Positions 27,501-33,890 are shown, counted from the stretch's first letter. The stretch: 34,678 nucleotides of DNA from Candidatus Physcousia equi (GCA_018065005.1 JAGHUD010000069.1:1-34678), one strand, 5' to 3'. The notes: generated by a model not told the origin, from the letters alone. A program made the numbers and translations.

Positions 27501-28862
27501 AATGGCGGTCACATTAAGGAATTTACCCCGCAGCAAGCTCGTTCGCAAATGTCACTTTGGTGTATGCTTTCATCACCTCTTGCCATCACAGCCGACGTGC
27601 GAGAGACGCCTGTGAACTACTATCGTCAGACACTCCCCACTCCCCTTGTAACAGACTACGACCTCTCCATCCTTAAGAATAAGGACATCATCAGCATCAG
27701 TCAAGACGAGCTCGGTCAGCAAGCAGAATGGCTTCAAGAACTCAGCCAGTCTGTTGATAACGATACGACAGGTTATGATGTCTACATCAAGGACCTTAAG
27801 GACGGAGAGAAAGCGCTTGCTGTCTTCAATCGTGGCGGCGCAAACATGCAGGCTCGCACCATCGATCCTACTCAGATCTATTTTAAGAGCACAGACAAGC
27901 TCTATACTAAAGACGTATGGGCAGGCACTGTCGGTGAGGTAGAAGCAGGCAGTCTGATTCAAATTCCCGCACTCGAGCGCTATGAGACCTATGTCCTCAA
28001 GTTGCGTACTACCGAGGCTTATGTCTCTTCCGAACCAAAGCCAGAAGAAGTTATCGAGAATGGACTTACTTATCAGTTCAAGTTTGAGGGTAAGGAACTT
28101 CACAGCGAGCAGCACGATATTGTTGTCGGCAAACCCTATCCCGACTACAACCAACAGCCTTTCGGTCTCACCATTCCCGCCAAGCCCAGTGGCAATGTCG
28201 AGCAGGCTGACACGGTTGTGGTGGTCAATGTGGAGTGGAACCTTCCCTTTAAGCATGAGGAGAGCATAGAAACCGCAACGGGCTGGTATCAGCTCCGCGT
28301 CAATCCTCAAGGCAAGAACAACAGCCTTTTCTACGACGCAGCTCTGACTCCCAACGTAAAGGCCGTTGATGGTGTGGTTAATGATCCCACACAGGACAAG
28401 TATCTGTGGACCATCGTAGGTAATCCTTTCACAGGTTTCAAACTTTTCAACAAATTAGCAGGCAATGAAATGGCACTCCAGAATACCACACCATGCAAAA
28501 TGACGACACAGGGCCTTAATACAAGCTTCGCGCTCGAAGCAGGCTACCAGTCAAAAGATGGTCAGTTCTCAATTGTAGATACCGCAGTCACGGGGGGCAA
28601 TAAATACCTCAATGGTAACTACGAACTTGGCCGCTACAGCAAGGATGGTGGTTCGACATTTGCCCTCACGCGCATCTTCCCTGTGGATGGTGACGTCAAT
28701 GCCGACGGAAAGATCGATGTGAAGGATGTGGAAGATCTGGTCAAGCACCTCAACACAGCTGAGCCCACCATTTGGCCCGACGTAGACACTAACAAGAAGA
28801 TCAGCATCAAGGACATCACCGAGCTCATCAAGAAATTGCTCAACGCAAACAACGTTCAATAG
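24540..28862 (+). CDS. Secreted multidomain GH27 glycosidase with C-terminal dockerin-like domain, copy 2
   Basis: Tandem paralog of the preceding gene, 1440 residues, with the same domain order and high similarity over about 1150 residues. Signal peptide 1-23 ('LLVIAGWSSEASA'). The catalytic domain starts near residue 738 ('MGWLSWNWF'), with nucleophile Asp859 in 'KYDFC' and acid/base Asp925 in 'SWRATQDA'. Copy 2 ends differently. After the C-terminal beta-sandwich comes an extra beta-rich module (about 1175-1380). Then follow two EF-hand-like repeats of a type I dockerin-like domain, 'GDVNADGKIDVKDVEDLVK' and 'DVDTNKKISIKDITELIK' (from about residue 1383). The start is the ATG at 24540, right after a C8 tract; an upstream TTG-initiated frame (24468) would add no signal peptide. 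The dockerin suggests docking or a calcium-stabilised anchor; no cohesin is visible here. Confidence 0.87.
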   Translation: MNQIKTTLIALLVIAGWSSEASADIVQPSTQTDKPEHVYRVHCARQNTDKYWSNTGAPVSEAEAGSFVLLNGENEGDYYIYNLENKEYVSYVPSNIGDKRDFSVNVTAEADRRAWKFNNATADGIQFYEIQPYNANNTAERYVNWYGGLPNNTHNRLGLWRQNGTQDKGSAWTFVEIDFDPSIYSTADAPKYYTLKNLRQNKYADNQTEGASINEVSAISAGSIWRFEDATSAAASNLNEGVIPCYIFNEYVGKYLVNHANGNTGQATYSATASQVWYLIPHTNNKTGYVICKNPTMSQTYDSWNDYQGRIVCSYKGDDAGSIWQYARYFGTKQTYTIHINMPEGYTGTQPTVTYSGKAYSDNETFVGFGAPAASAFSPAAAQGCYPTVSISGNDINVTYTTMPDYTVFSDGMPSSSFITVNGQNYSGINAQGETTIPSANLNGLLTQNDITVTCGGGNDYKVIVDNIHFQITVNFVQAFQPTASVDAAKQYLYRIKDKAGRYPKITDSNINSTKNKVEGDKFIFVEHATEVGQYYIYNVTNGKYLYYTQTTSTNAQTATSSSAVRFGELTDVPANGGATWKIRKESYSGETVDIYPATGNGANAWNFCGGGDSNVLNLYNTGDNNSSWTLEDPEKGSLKCATYMFALPGAQYIHKLIPEPNVEVRSITSLTKDGEDVNSDFELRDDRVSVGNRYKYVTGHAPTEEGVYTYKAMLSDETAATITLTVSSKLPSATPFMGWLSWNWFAENINEERMSAIADGMVSKGLVEAGYKYLVLDDGWGTSNQTPHTDKENLKVDATKFPNMKSFATSLNSKGIRLGLYSDAGKSTCGGFQPGSYNYETQHVQLFDDCGADFLKYDFCASEAGRKVSYQQMGEAIRLLNAKRKAANPTNYIPFAFNACEWGGEKPWEWAAEAGADSWRATQDARECWIGNSSGNANLIGVVDGVDKTKKVWMYAGVNRFNDLDMMCIGIHGYGGPSNYVPDQPGNGGHIKEFTPQQARSQMSLWCMLSSPLAITADVRETPVNYYRQTLPTPLVTDYDLSILKNKDIISISQDELGQQAEWLQELSQSVDNDTTGYDVYIKDLKDGEKALAVFNRGGANMQARTIDPTQIYFKSTDKLYTKDVWAGTVGEVEAGSLIQIPALERYETYVLKLRTTEAYVSSEPKPEEVIENGLTYQFKFEGKELHSEQHDIVVGKPYPDYNQQPFGLTIPAKPSGNVEQADTVVVVNVEWNLPFKHEESIETATGWYQLRVNPQGKNNSLFYDAALTPNVKAVDGVVNDPTQDKYLWTIVGNPFTGFKLFNKLAGNEMALQNTTPCKMTTQGLNTSFALEAGYQSKDGQFSIVDTAVTGGNKYLNGNYELGRYSKDGGSTFALTRIFPVDGDVNADGKIDVKDVEDLVKHLNTAEPTIWPDVDTNKKISIKDITELIKKLLNANNVQ

Positions 28863-28875
28863 TATAACGCTTATA

Positions 28876-28917
28876 GAAGAAACGCTGAGTGGCTGCATGG
28901 CCATTCAGCGTTTCTTC
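28876..28917 (+). terminator. Terminator after the second GH27 gene
   Basis: An 18-bp stem (28876-28893 paired with 28900-28917, one G-U pair) with a 6-nt loop starts 13 bp after the stop codon. The right arm ends in TTTCTTC, giving a moderate U-rich 3' side. Confidence 0.8.
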
Positions 28918-29063
28918 GTATACATATCTTTCATCGTCCTCATGCATGGAAGGAAAACAAGAAAGTCCGCTGCAAGGGGTATGGTTGTTCACTTGCTGAG
29001 GAAGGGCTGCAGTTCAGACATATTGTTATAAAATATGGCTGAAATACCGAAAAAATGTTGTTT

Positions 29064-29098
29064 TTTGTCTGCATGTTCAAAATTTATGCTTATATTTG
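29064..29098 (+). promoter_or_regulatory. Probable promoter of the beta-eliminating lyase
   Basis: TATATTTG (29091-29098) matches the -7 consensus. The nearest TTTG upstream (29064-29067) is 23 nt away, slightly long. The 85-nt leader holds a small hairpin (ATGCCT/AGGCAT, about 29106-29125). No leader peptide of the E. coli tnaC type with a Trp codon is evident. Confidence 0.6.
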
Positions 29099-29183
29099 CA
29101 AACGAAATGCCTCATGATGTAGGCATCAAAGCAGGGAAATGACTGATATCATATACTAACTAATCAAAACAACACAGAACACA

Positions 29184-30632
29184 ATGGCTGTAAAATTCTA
29201 CAAAAGCGAGAACCAGGTGCCTTTGGAAATGCACAAAGTGCGCATGGTTCAGAAACTGAATCTTCTCCCCGTAGACGAACGTCTGCATCGTATGCAGGAG
29301 GCAGGCAACAACACCTTCCTGCTTCAGAACAAAGATGTCTATCTCGACATGCTCACCGACTCAGGTGTTAATGCCATGTCCGACCTCCAGTTCGCCGCCA
29401 TGATGAAGGCAGACGACGCCTATGCTGGTTGCGAAACCTTCAATCGCGTTAAGGACGCTGTCAAGGAACTCTTCGGCTGCGAAAACGTGTTGCCCACCCA
29501 CCAGGGTCGTGCCTGCGAAAACATCCTTGCAGAGGCTTTCTGCGCACCCGGCAAGGTAGCGCTCATGAACTTCCACTTCACCACCACCAAGGCACATGCC
29601 ACTCGCGTAGGTTCGACCGTAGAGGAGCTCATCCAGCCCAAGGGTCTCATCCCACAGTCCACCGATCCCTTTAAGGGCGACTATGACCTCGACCTGCTCC
29701 GCAAGCGCATCACCGAGATTGGCAAGGACAACGTAGCATACGTGCGCGTCGAAGCCGGCACCAACTTGATTGGTGGTCAGCCAGTGAGTCTTGAGAATAT
29801 GCTTGCCGTCACCGACATCTGTCACGAAACGGGTTGCCTCTCCATCCTCGATGCCTCTTTGCTGCAAGACAATATCTACTTCATGAAGACACGCGAAGCG
29901 CGTTGCAAGTACATGGACGTGAAGGACATCTATCACCTTCTCGCCGACCACTTCGACATCATCTACTTCTCTGCGCGTAAGCTCAGCTTCTCCAAGGGTG
30001 GCATCATCTGCTCTAAGGATCCCAAGTGGACCAAGATGCTCCAACCCTTCATCCCCCTCTACGAAGGCTTCCTGACCTATGGCGGCATCGACGTGCGCAC
30101 CATGGAGGCTATGGCACAGGGTCTCTACGAGTCTATGGATATGGACTACATCAGCCAGGGCCCCATGTTCATCGAAGCACTCGCCAAGGAGCTCGACGAA
30201 TACGGAGTGCCCGTCATCCTGCCCGCTGGCGGTCTGGGCTGCCACCTCAATGCAGGTGCCTTTGTGCCCGACATGCCCCACAACCAGTATCCCGCAGCAG
30301 CAGTGGGTTGTGCTCTTTACATCATCTCCGGCATTCGCGGCATGGAGCGAGGCACCGTGTCTGAACAGCGTGAGCCCGACGGAACCGAGCGCTATGCCGA
30401 GCTCGAGTTGCAGCGTCTAGCATGTCCTCGCCGTGTCTTCACCCTCTCGCAAATCAAATATTGTGCCGACCGCGTTAAGTGGCTATGGGATAACCGCAAC
30501 CTCATCGGCGGTCTCGAATGGACCGAAGAGCCTGAAGTGCTTCGCTTCTTCTTCGGCCGCATGAAGGAGATTGGCAACTGGCAGGAACAGCTCGTCGAGA
30601 AGTTCAAGCAAGACTTTGGCGACAGCCTCTAA
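29184..30632 (+). CDS. Beta-eliminating lyase of the tryptophanase/tyrosine phenol-lyase family
   Basis: PLP enzyme of 482 residues that would split an aromatic amino acid into an aromatic compound, pyruvate and ammonia. Family landmarks are 'LTDSGVNAMSD', 'PTHQGRACENIL', 'GGQPVSLENM', the PLP Lys266 in 'FSARKLSFSKGG' and 'EGFLTYGGID'. At three positions reported to separate the two activities it has the tyrosine phenol-lyase residue. Thr133 in 'HFTTTK' replaces Asp of tryptophanase, Arg389 in 'MERGTVS' replaces Ile/Val, and Phe455 in 'VLRFFF' replaces the tryptophanase His. It would commonly be annotated tryptophanase (tnaA), but phenol production from tyrosine is the better guess. It stands alone, with its own promoter and a strong terminator. 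No aromatic amino acid permease is next to it. Confidence 0.9.
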   Translation: MAVKFYKSENQVPLEMHKVRMVQKLNLLPVDERLHRMQEAGNNTFLLQNKDVYLDMLTDSGVNAMSDLQFAAMMKADDAYAGCETFNRVKDAVKELFGCENVLPTHQGRACENILAEAFCAPGKVALMNFHFTTTKAHATRVGSTVEELIQPKGLIPQSTDPFKGDYDLDLLRKRITEIGKDNVAYVRVEAGTNLIGGQPVSLENMLAVTDICHETGCLSILDASLLQDNIYFMKTREARCKYMDVKDIYHLLADHFDIIYFSARKLSFSKGGIICSKDPKWTKMLQPFIPLYEGFLTYGGIDVRTMEAMAQGLYESMDMDYISQGPMFIEALAKELDEYGVPVILPAGGLGCHLNAGAFVPDMPHNQYPAAAVGCALYIISGIRGMERGTVSEQREPDGTERYAELELQRLACPRRVFTLSQIKYCADRVKWLWDNRNLIGGLEWTEEPEVLRFFFGRMKEIGNWQEQLVEKFKQDFGDSL

Positions 30633-30658
30633 TTAAACGTACACACAAACAGACAACA

Positions 30659-30699
30659 GCTACCGTTCGGACAGCCATCCGCAACGGTAGCTTTTTTTT
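30659..30699 (+). terminator. Rho-independent terminator of the lyase gene
   Basis: GCTACCGTT (30659-30667) pairs with AACGGTAGC (30683-30691). An inner stem CGGA/TCCG around a 6-nt loop sits on top, with one bulged base. Eight T follow directly (30692-30699). It lies 26 bp after the stop at 30632. Confidence 0.92.
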
Positions 30700-30971
30700 C
30701 TTCCCTCGGCTCCTGCAGCAGAGCAGCTCCCACTAATTTGAAATGCAAGACAGTGATCACTGCTTGGTGTTTCTGGCTTTTAGTAATTCCAACTGTGTCT
30801 TTGCAAACGGTTCAAGTCGGTATAATCGAAATACTGTTATAGTTCAAAGTTATTAAAGTTCTTGGATTGCGGAACTTATGTGTGGTTATTTTTAATATAA
30901 ACGTTATATACATAGTTTTATATCTATGCTTTCCTATCGTATTTGCTATGAAGAAATAAATGCTATTAAGT
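30700..30971. other. AT-rich gap at the start of the accessory region
   Basis: About 270 bp without a recognisable gene or promoter match. It becomes AT-rich after 30780. It marks the change from core-like genes to the mobile-looking stretch; no tRNA or clear direct-repeat attachment site is seen. Confidence 0.4.
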
Positions 30972-31310
30972 ATGATGCAACAACAAACACTAACTTCTTG
31001 GGACGTTCTGTCGATGGAGCAGGTGCGCGAGGTTCATCGACTGATGGACGAGTATGCCGGTCAGACGGCTGCGCGCAACCTGAACATCTGGCTCTACCTC
31101 ACTGGACTGTAGTATGCCGAGGGTCCGGACACCATCCCTCCAGTGAGCGAGGTGAGCACCATGAATGCCGTGATGAAATGGCAGGGATTCACGGAGCACC
31201 AGAAGGTGTACGATTCCAACGCGGTGTTCATCTTCAGCATCCTCAACAGCATGACCAAGGAGGCCAAGGCTATCGAGGAAGCCAATCAGAAGATGCGTAA
31301 GCATAAGTAA
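30972..31310 (+). pseudogene. Hypothetical gene interrupted by an in-frame TAG
   Basis: A reading frame of 113 codons runs from ATG at 30972 to TAA at 31310, broken only by TAG at 31110-31112 (codon 47). The part before reads 'MMQQQTLTSWDVLSMEQVRE' and reaches 'NIWLYLTGL'; after the stop comes 'YAEGPDTIPPVSEVS' up to 'ANQKMRKHK'. Both halves look like ordinary helical protein in the same frame, so a single substitution (for example CAG to TAG) in a once intact gene is the simplest reading. I do not recognise the family. It converges, 3 bp apart, on a second interrupted gene. Readthrough or suppression of the amber codon cannot be ruled out. Confidence 0.65.
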
Positions 31311-31313
31311 TCA

Positions 31314-31808
31314 CTACAACTGCACGTCGAGACCACACAATTCTTCGTCGTACTCATCGTAGTGATAACCCGTGATGGCATGGAACGTGGAGTCGTAGCG
31401 GTTCTTGTAGAGTCGTTCGCAGTGCGTATTTCCTTTCTTTGGGTTGAGCTCGATGTCGTTACTGCTAACCTGCTCAAGGCGTATGGCTATGCCGCATGAG
31501 TGACAAAGACGTACGAAGGCATCCCATGCGAAACGATGCGTCTGCAGGATATGGTCTGCGTAGTATGCAGGCTCCATGGCAAAACGTCGCTTATTGGCAA
31601 TGAACAGACGCATCTCTCTGGCTGCTATCTCGCAGTTGCGTTCGGCAGAGTAGGTCTTGACATCTCCAACGAAGTCGCACCACTTCTTGTGGTATTCTTC
31701 TCTGTACTGTCATTCGTACTTATTTCTCAAACGACTGTCAATGATAAGGAATGCCGCCACGGCACCCAGCAGGATGCCGATGGCGAGAGTGATTAGTGTA
31801 GCTGTCAT
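31314..31808 (-). pseudogene. Membrane-anchored hypothetical gene interrupted by an in-frame TGA
   Basis: The minus-strand frame opens at ATG 31808 with a hydrophobic segment ('LITLAIGILLGAVAAFLIID') and hits TGA at 31712-31710 (codon 33). It then continues in the same frame as 'QYREEYHKKWCDFVGDVK', 'AERNCEIAAREMRLFIANKR' and so on to a TAG stop at 31314-31316. It totals about 164 codons. An intact version would be a single-span membrane protein with a soluble C-terminal part of about 130 residues. A downstream ATG at 31613 would give a 99-residue remnant. I do not recognise the family. It could alternatively be two genes, a tiny membrane peptide and a downstream protein, but the unbroken frame argues for one. 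Confidence 0.62.
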
Positions 31809-31816
31809 AACTTGGA

Positions 31817-31856
31817 GGCCCTCTCCCTAACCCTCTCCCTTTATGGCGAGGGGACA
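31817..31856. repeat. CCCTCTCCCTAA-type repeat tract
   Basis: ACCCTCTCCCT-like units occur twice in a row, followed by TTATGGCGAGGGG. It resembles short dispersed GC-rich repeats often found between genes in Bacteroidetes. Copy number elsewhere cannot be seen from this window. Confidence 0.35.
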
Positions 31857-31898
31857 GCAAGCAGGGTCGTTGGCAGTCTGTTGTTAGATGGTATGATG

Positions 31899-31921
31899 AA
31901 GGCAGCCGGGTGGGCTGCCTT
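31899..31921. terminator. GC-rich hairpin downstream of higBA
   Basis: A perfect 9-bp stem (AAGGCAGCC at 31899-31907, GGCTGCCTT at 31913-31921) with a 5-nt loop lies about 30 bp after the antitoxin stop. There is no U-tract on either side, so termination is likely but not certain. Confidence 0.5.
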
Positions 31922-31949
31922 GGGTGTTGCATATCGAGAGTGATGGTGG

Positions 31950-32234
31950 TCAGACGGTTAGTTGCATGGTGTAGCCGACGGCTGCCATGAGTGAGAGATA
32001 GACGGCGGCTGATGGGTTGACGCGGCCGTTCTCAATCTTGGAGATGTATGCCTTGGTGGTTCCTACCTTGTCGGCGAGCTGTTGCTGTGACATGCCGCTC
32101 TGACGGCGTGCCTGGAGCAGTGTGTCGCTGACGTATTCCTGCATGGCAAGCTGCCGATTAGCCTCTCGCTCTGGTGTTCCCTCTGCGCCAAGTACGGCAT
32201 CGAGTTCTTCATTGAAGCTACTGAATGTTGTCAT
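31950..32234 (-). CDS. higA: HigA-type XRE-family antitoxin
   Basis: DNA-binding antitoxin of 94 residues, expected to bind and neutralise the adjacent HigB-like toxin and repress the operon. A helix-turn-helix of the Cro/CI (XRE) type is clear in the C-terminal half: 'LLQARRQSGMSQQQLADKVG' followed by 'TTKAYISKIENGRVNPS'. The N-terminal ~35 residues are acidic and probably contact the toxin. The start overlaps the toxin gene by 17 bp, the usual toxin-first HigBA order, giving translational coupling. Length is typical. The module appears intact while the genes on both sides carry premature stops. Confidence 0.9.
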   Translation of the reverse strand: MTTFSSFNEELDAVLGAEGTPEREANRQLAMQEYVSDTLLQARRQSGMSQQQLADKVGTTKAYISKIENGRVNPSAAVYLSLMAAVGYTMQLTV

Positions 32235-32532
32235 AGTATTCCTTTCTTATTTTAATTGCTTTTGTAATGATGGAAGGAGGTGTCTTTTGGGTCTTCTTCG
32301 CAAATCCGCATACAAGTACGATGATATTGCCTCTGTCATAGAAGAATAGCACACGGTAAGATGACTGTCCGCAGTGTACGCGAAGCTCATATATCTGTTC
32401 GCGCAAATGCTTGATATCGTCGATTCCTGTGTCAGCCAAGTTGTCGATGTGCCGGAGCACCTTCTTTCGATCACGTTCGTTGACTGACTGAAGGAATTCC
32501 TTAAAGTGTCCTGTGGTGATGACTCGTTTCAT
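32218..32532 (-). CDS. higB: HigB-type toxin, RelE/ParE superfamily (phage Gp49-like)
   Basis: Predicted ribosome-dependent mRNA interferase of 104 residues. The typical pattern is present: 'KVLRHIDNLADTG', 'REQIYELRVHCGQSSYRVLF', 'IIVLVCGFAKKTQKTP' and a C-terminal basic helix 'ITKAIKIRKEYY'. The Arg and Lys residues of the last two segments are those expected to act on RNA in the family. The ATG at 32532 is the first in the conserved region; the frame runs on upstream to 32700 with unrelated sequence. A strong promoter (-7 at 32544-32537) ends only a few bases before this ATG, so the message may be nearly leaderless. It overlaps higA by 17 bp. Confidence 0.9.
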   Translation of the reverse strand: MKRVITTGHFKEFLQSVNERDRKKVLRHIDNLADTGIDDIKHLREQIYELRVHCGQSSYRVLFFYDRGNIIVLVCGFAKKTQKTPPSIITKAIKIRKEYYDNIQ

Positions 32533-32536
32533 GGTG

Positions 32537-32567
32537 CAAATATAGTAAAAGTTTCCGTATCGTGCAA
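32537..32567 (-). promoter_or_regulatory. Bacteroidetes-type promoter of higBA
   Basis: Minus-strand TTG (32567-32565), exactly 20 nt, then TATATTTG (32544-32537). The -7 element ends 5 nt before the higB ATG (32532), so transcription would begin at or next to the start codon. Confidence 0.75.
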
Positions 32568-32625
32568 CATTTTGGGTGGTTTTCTTCCGCTTGGTAGGTG
32601 TTTTGCTATCTCGGGTGGGCAGAAT

Positions 32626-32686
32626 CTTCCATGGGGACGGGGTAGCTGGCAGTAATCCCACGTCCACTGACCCGTCCCCGAGGAAG
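32626..32686. repeat. Long inverted repeat upstream of higBA
   Basis: CTTCC plus GGGGACGGG (32626-32641) pair with CCCGTCCCC plus GGAAG (32671-32686), with a 2-nt internal loop on each side and a 29-nt central loop. It lies between the stop of the interrupted gene and the higBA promoter. There is no U-tract; it may be an old terminator or a protein-binding site. Confidence 0.5.
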
Positions 32687-32693
32687 AACGAAG

Positions 32694-33053
32694 TTAACAT
32701 ATCTGGTCAATATTCTCTATGGCTGAGTCGAGGTCATCGGGGTCGGGAAGCTCGATGTCATCGAGGTCGCTGATGTCGGGGAGGATGATGCCTTCGAGGG
32801 CATCACGGAACTCCTCAAGGGTGTCGGCGTTCTGCTCGAACTCCTCGGCACGCTCGGAGTATTGGAGGTTCTCCGGCATGTTGTCTTAGTGTTCCTGCTC
32901 CTCGTCGGCTATGCCACGCACATCGTCGGCGGCATCGGAGATGGCGTCACGGATAGCGTCGATATCATCCATGGCTGACTTGAGTTTGCCAAGGGCGGTG
33001 TTGTATGCCTCGATGACATCGACGCCATCCTCTTTTGATAAAACATTCGTCAC
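32694..33053 (-). pseudogene. Acidic hypothetical gene interrupted by an in-frame TAA
   Basis: A minus-strand frame from a possible GTG at 33053 ('VTNVLSKEDGVDVIEAYNTA') runs 55 codons to TAA (32888-32886). It then continues in frame as 'DNMPENLQYSERAEEF' to a TAA stop at 32696-32694. The join 'DEEQEH-stop-DNMPENLQYSER' matches a pattern I know from small phage/plasmid proteins, where a Tyr or Phe precedes 'DNMPE'. TAC or TAT to TAA is therefore the likely mutation. The intact protein would be about 119 residues, strongly acidic and helical. The second part alone has an ATG (32879) and could give a 61-residue remnant. Function is unknown; the original start is uncertain, since no ATG occurs in frame upstream. 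Confidence 0.62.
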
Positions 33054-33123
33054 TCCGCCCCACCATTTTGTGGTATTATGTTTAAAAAAACTCGTTTTAT
33101 CAGCGTTTTATTCTAACTAATCG

Positions 33124-33154
33124 TTTGATATTTGCAGGAAAATCATTATCTTTG
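33124..33154 (+). promoter_or_regulatory. Bacteroidetes-type promoter of the DUF3791-like gene
   Basis: TTTG (33124-33127), 19-nt spacer, TATCTTTG (33147-33154). It places the transcript start near 33160 and rules out the in-frame ATG at 33132 as the start. Confidence 0.75.
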
Positions 33155-33260
33155 CAGCAAAGCTGCGAATAACAAAACGCAGCACTCATATAAACAAACA
33201 AAAGATTTATCGGCAAAATTCTATACTTCCTCTGCTAAGTCCTCTCGGTATTCCCAACGG

Positions 33261-33470
33261 ATGCAAATGAGAACCGCAGGCACCCGCATGAAGCATGGTC
33301 GCATAGTAGAGCAATTTGCAGAGCTTGCAAGCTTACCGCTCCAAGACGCACTCACGTTCTTCTACGAGTCCAATACCTATGAACTTATCAGCCAGGGCAT
33401 CTCCGACATGCATTGCCTCAGCGACTACTACCTGGCAGACGAACTGATGATAGAATATAGAAAGAAATAA
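33261..33470 (+). CDS. Small DUF3791-like protein
   Basis: Predicted cytoplasmic protein of about 69 residues. The core 'RIVEQFAELASLPLQDALTF' and 'FYESNTYELISQGISDMHCL' followed by 'SDYYLADELMIEY' matches the DUF3791 pattern (a helix, 'A-L-x-F-Y-x-S', then 'Y-x-x-D-E-L'). This family is common in Firmicutes and Bacteroidetes and often sits in toxin-antitoxin-like or mobile neighbourhoods, with no proven function known to me. The start is ambiguous among ATG codons at 33261, 33267 and 33288. The earlier ATG at 33132 lies before the predicted transcript start. The leader of about 100 nt is unusually long for so small a gene. No partner toxin is visible next to it. Confidence 0.68.
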   Translation: MQMRTAGTRMKHGRIVEQFAELASLPLQDALTFFYESNTYELISQGISDMHCLSDYYLADELMIEYRKK

Positions 33471-33890
33471 CATAACGTCAAACAAATAAATCCAAACATA
33501 ACCGCCAAGGCTGAAGCTGCGGCAAAACGAAACAGAAAGTACAGAAATAGTAACATATTAACAACATATTGAAGCAAAGCTATTATTTCGCGTTTAGCAA
33601 AGGTGTCTAGGAAACAACTTTGAATGCACTTCGGTGCGGGAATAAACACACAGAAATAATACTGATGTGAAGATTCTGCCTTCTTTGGAGGTGGTATCTT
33701 TTGTCACCATAATAATACGTTAGCTTCATATCCCTTCGGGGGTATGAACTCGTATTCTTGTTGGTGACAGAGGTTCCATTATCCTAGGCACGCCTCTCAG
33801 CTAAACGCATAAGGAGAAAGGTTCATATCCCTTTTCTTTATGCTTCGGCGTGATTGATAGCATTGTAATACCTTATACCTATCAATCATT
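33471..33890 (+). ncRNA. Possible structured RNA / leader upstream of the methyltransferase
   Basis: This 420-bp gap has no credible gene but several stem-loops on the plus strand. GCAC-UUCG-GTGC is at 33626-33637. A 9-bp outer stem (33701-33709 with 33762-33770) encloses a 10-bp stem with a UUCG loop (33725-33748). An imperfect 15-bp stem is at 33807-33843. A perfect 10-bp inverted repeat (33851-33860 with 33879-33888) ends 2 nt before the methyltransferase ATG. The 12-mer TTCATATCCCTT occurs twice (33725 and 33822). I cannot assign it to a known RNA class; it could be a leader, an attenuator or a separate RNA. Confidence 0.45.

Noticed and set aside
30926..31300. 124-codon plus-strand open frame
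   Set aside because: Wrong frame: low-complexity product, while the neighbouring frame from 30972 has normal protein composition apart from one stop codon.
30972..33053. Stop-codon recoding as in some gut phages (TAG read as Gln)
   Set aside because: Only one of the three premature stops is TAG; the others are TGA and TAA, so one reassigned codon cannot explain all.
33428..33649. 73-codon minus-strand frame with hydrophobic residues
   Set aside because: It needs a GTG start, overlaps the DUF3791-like gene, and its hydrophobicity reflects an A-rich complementary strand; no well-spaced promoter.
33660..33840. tRNA or attachment site near the methyltransferase
   Set aside because: The stem-loops do not form a cloverleaf and no T-loop consensus (GTTCRANNC) is present.
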